From a virus: 20,333 nt of DNA. The stretch lies in the IMG/VR virus record IMGVR_UViG_3300015360_000241, positions 1 to 20,333 of that record; one strand, given 5' to 3'. The notes below the pieces were generated by a model that saw nothing but the letters and a program-made list of their open reading frames with translations, made no database searches and had not been told where the DNA came from. Within the stretch, counting starts at the first letter, position 1. Each line of letters opens with the position of its first letter. Shown piece by piece: positions 20,025 to 20,333 of the stretch. A program made the translations under genes and the position numbers.

Positions 20025-20287
20025 GACACTTCCTTAAGAATATTTCATATTATTGGAGCAGGAGCGGGAGCAGGAGCGGGAGCAGGAGCAGGAGCGGGAG
20101 CAGGAGCTGGAGCGGGAGTAGGAGCTGGAGCGGGACCAGGAGCTGGAGCAGGAGCGGGAGCAGGAGCAGGAGCAGGAGCAGGGGCTGGAGCAGGAGCGGG
20201 AGCTGGAGCGGGAGCTGGAGCGGGAGCAGGAGTGGGAGCTGGAGCGGGAGTAGGAGCTGGAGCGGGAGCTGGAGCGGGAGCGTATAA
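20021..20287 (+). CDS. Low-complexity Ser-(Arg/Gly/Trp) repeat protein
   Basis: 88-aa ORF starting in the ATGA overlap with the preceding gene. After a short N-terminus (MRHFLKNISYYW) it is an almost perfect alternation of Ser with Arg, Gly or Trp, encoded by 38 hexanucleotide units (GGAGCN). The other two frames would give Gly-Ala repeats (no start codon before them) or Glu-Gln-Glu-Arg repeats (closed by TAG codons), so this frame is favoured by its start site. The protein is probably disordered; it might bind nucleic acid through Arg and Trp or be a surface adhesive. Coding status is moderately secure; function unknown. Confidence 0.55.
   Translation: MRHFLKNISYYWSRSGSRSGSRSRSGSRSWSGSRSWSGTRSWSRSGSRSRSRSRGWSRSGSWSGSWSGSRSGSWSGSRSWSGSWSGSV
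20055..20282 (+). repeat. Hexanucleotide tandem repeat, 38 units of GGAGCN
   Basis: 38 uninterrupted 6-bp units. The last base of the unit is A, G or T and never C. Only five units depart at other positions (GTA at units 11 and 33, GTG at unit 30, ACCA at unit 14, GGGGCT at unit 22). Such a tract is prone to copy-number change by strand slippage. Confidence 0.9.
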
Positions 20288-20333
20288 AATGGAACGCGAA
20301 TTGAAATATGTGTAACTAAATCAAATAGGAAAA
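20283..20333 (+). other. Sequence after the repeat, to the window edge
   Basis: About 50 bp with only an 8-codon ORF (ATG 20289, MERELKYV). The AT-rich end (TAAATCAAATAGGAAAA) may lead into the ribosome binding site of the next gene, which is outside the window. Confidence 0.4.

Overview
The window looks like part of a temperate, P22-like podovirus genome (short-tailed dsDNA phage). It is AT-rich, densely packed, and almost all genes lie on the + strand with 1-4 nt stop/start overlaps. The head and injection genes follow the P22 order: coat, gp4-like, gp10-like, then gp7-, gp20- and gp16-like ejection proteins, then the receptor-binding fibre. The host is probably a Gram-negative bacterium, because the phage carries a lipobox lipoprotein. 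The exact host cannot be read from the sequence.

Layout. (1) 1-9642, virion genes: the 3' part of the coat gene, a small SEC-C zinc protein, an EPK-repeat protein, P22 gp4-like and gp10-like neck proteins, an unknown 155-aa protein, a GNAT-like protein, three ejection-type proteins (the first with a C-terminal S74-type chaperone domain) and the tail fibre. (2) 9642-10902, candidate lysis cassette: a one-TM protein, a DUF5675 protein with a YkuD-like H...GC motif, a three-TM holin-like protein and a weak terminator. No classical endolysin or spanin is seen. (3) 10915-11562 on the - strand: a lipoprotein that may be a lysogenic-conversion (moron) gene. (4) 11563-12918, control region: a small unknown gene, a 155-bp convergent intergenic region with three 21-bp-spaced palindromes and a 16-bp inverted repeat, a CI-like repressor without a peptidase domain, an operator/promoter region and a Cro-like gene that may be leaderless. 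(5) 13014-15436, early operon: small zinc-ribbon proteins, a lambda-exonuclease/YqaJ-type nuclease and an ERF-type annealing protein. (6) 15581-17250, integration module: an excisionase-like protein, a tyrosine integrase and an attP whose core is the 3' part of a tRNA gene, flanked on both sides by paired TGGTCGA repeats. (7) 17370-18859, replication module: a leftward terminator, a replication initiator (true start probably GTG 17545) whose linker-coding DNA carries an ori-like repeat block duplicated upstream, and a zinc-containing possible helicase-loader. (8) 18884-20333: a VRR-NUC nuclease, a zinc-ribbon protein, tiny ORFs, an XRE regulator, an unknown 91-aa protein and a 38-unit hexanucleotide repeat gene.

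Phage genes lie on both sides of the att core and both arm repeats are present. The sequence is therefore best read as the unintegrated (circular or circularly permuted) form of the phage, with the window starting inside the coat gene. CI and Cro would decide lysis or lysogeny, Int and Xis would act at attP, the initiator would fire from repeats in or next to its own gene, and exonuclease/ERF would supply recombination for concatemer formation. Terminase, portal and scaffold genes are presumably outside the window. The strongest candidates for something undescribed are the duplicated ori-like element with a compensatory base-pair change, the iteron-like array at 12000-12117, and the hexanucleotide repeat gene at the right end.
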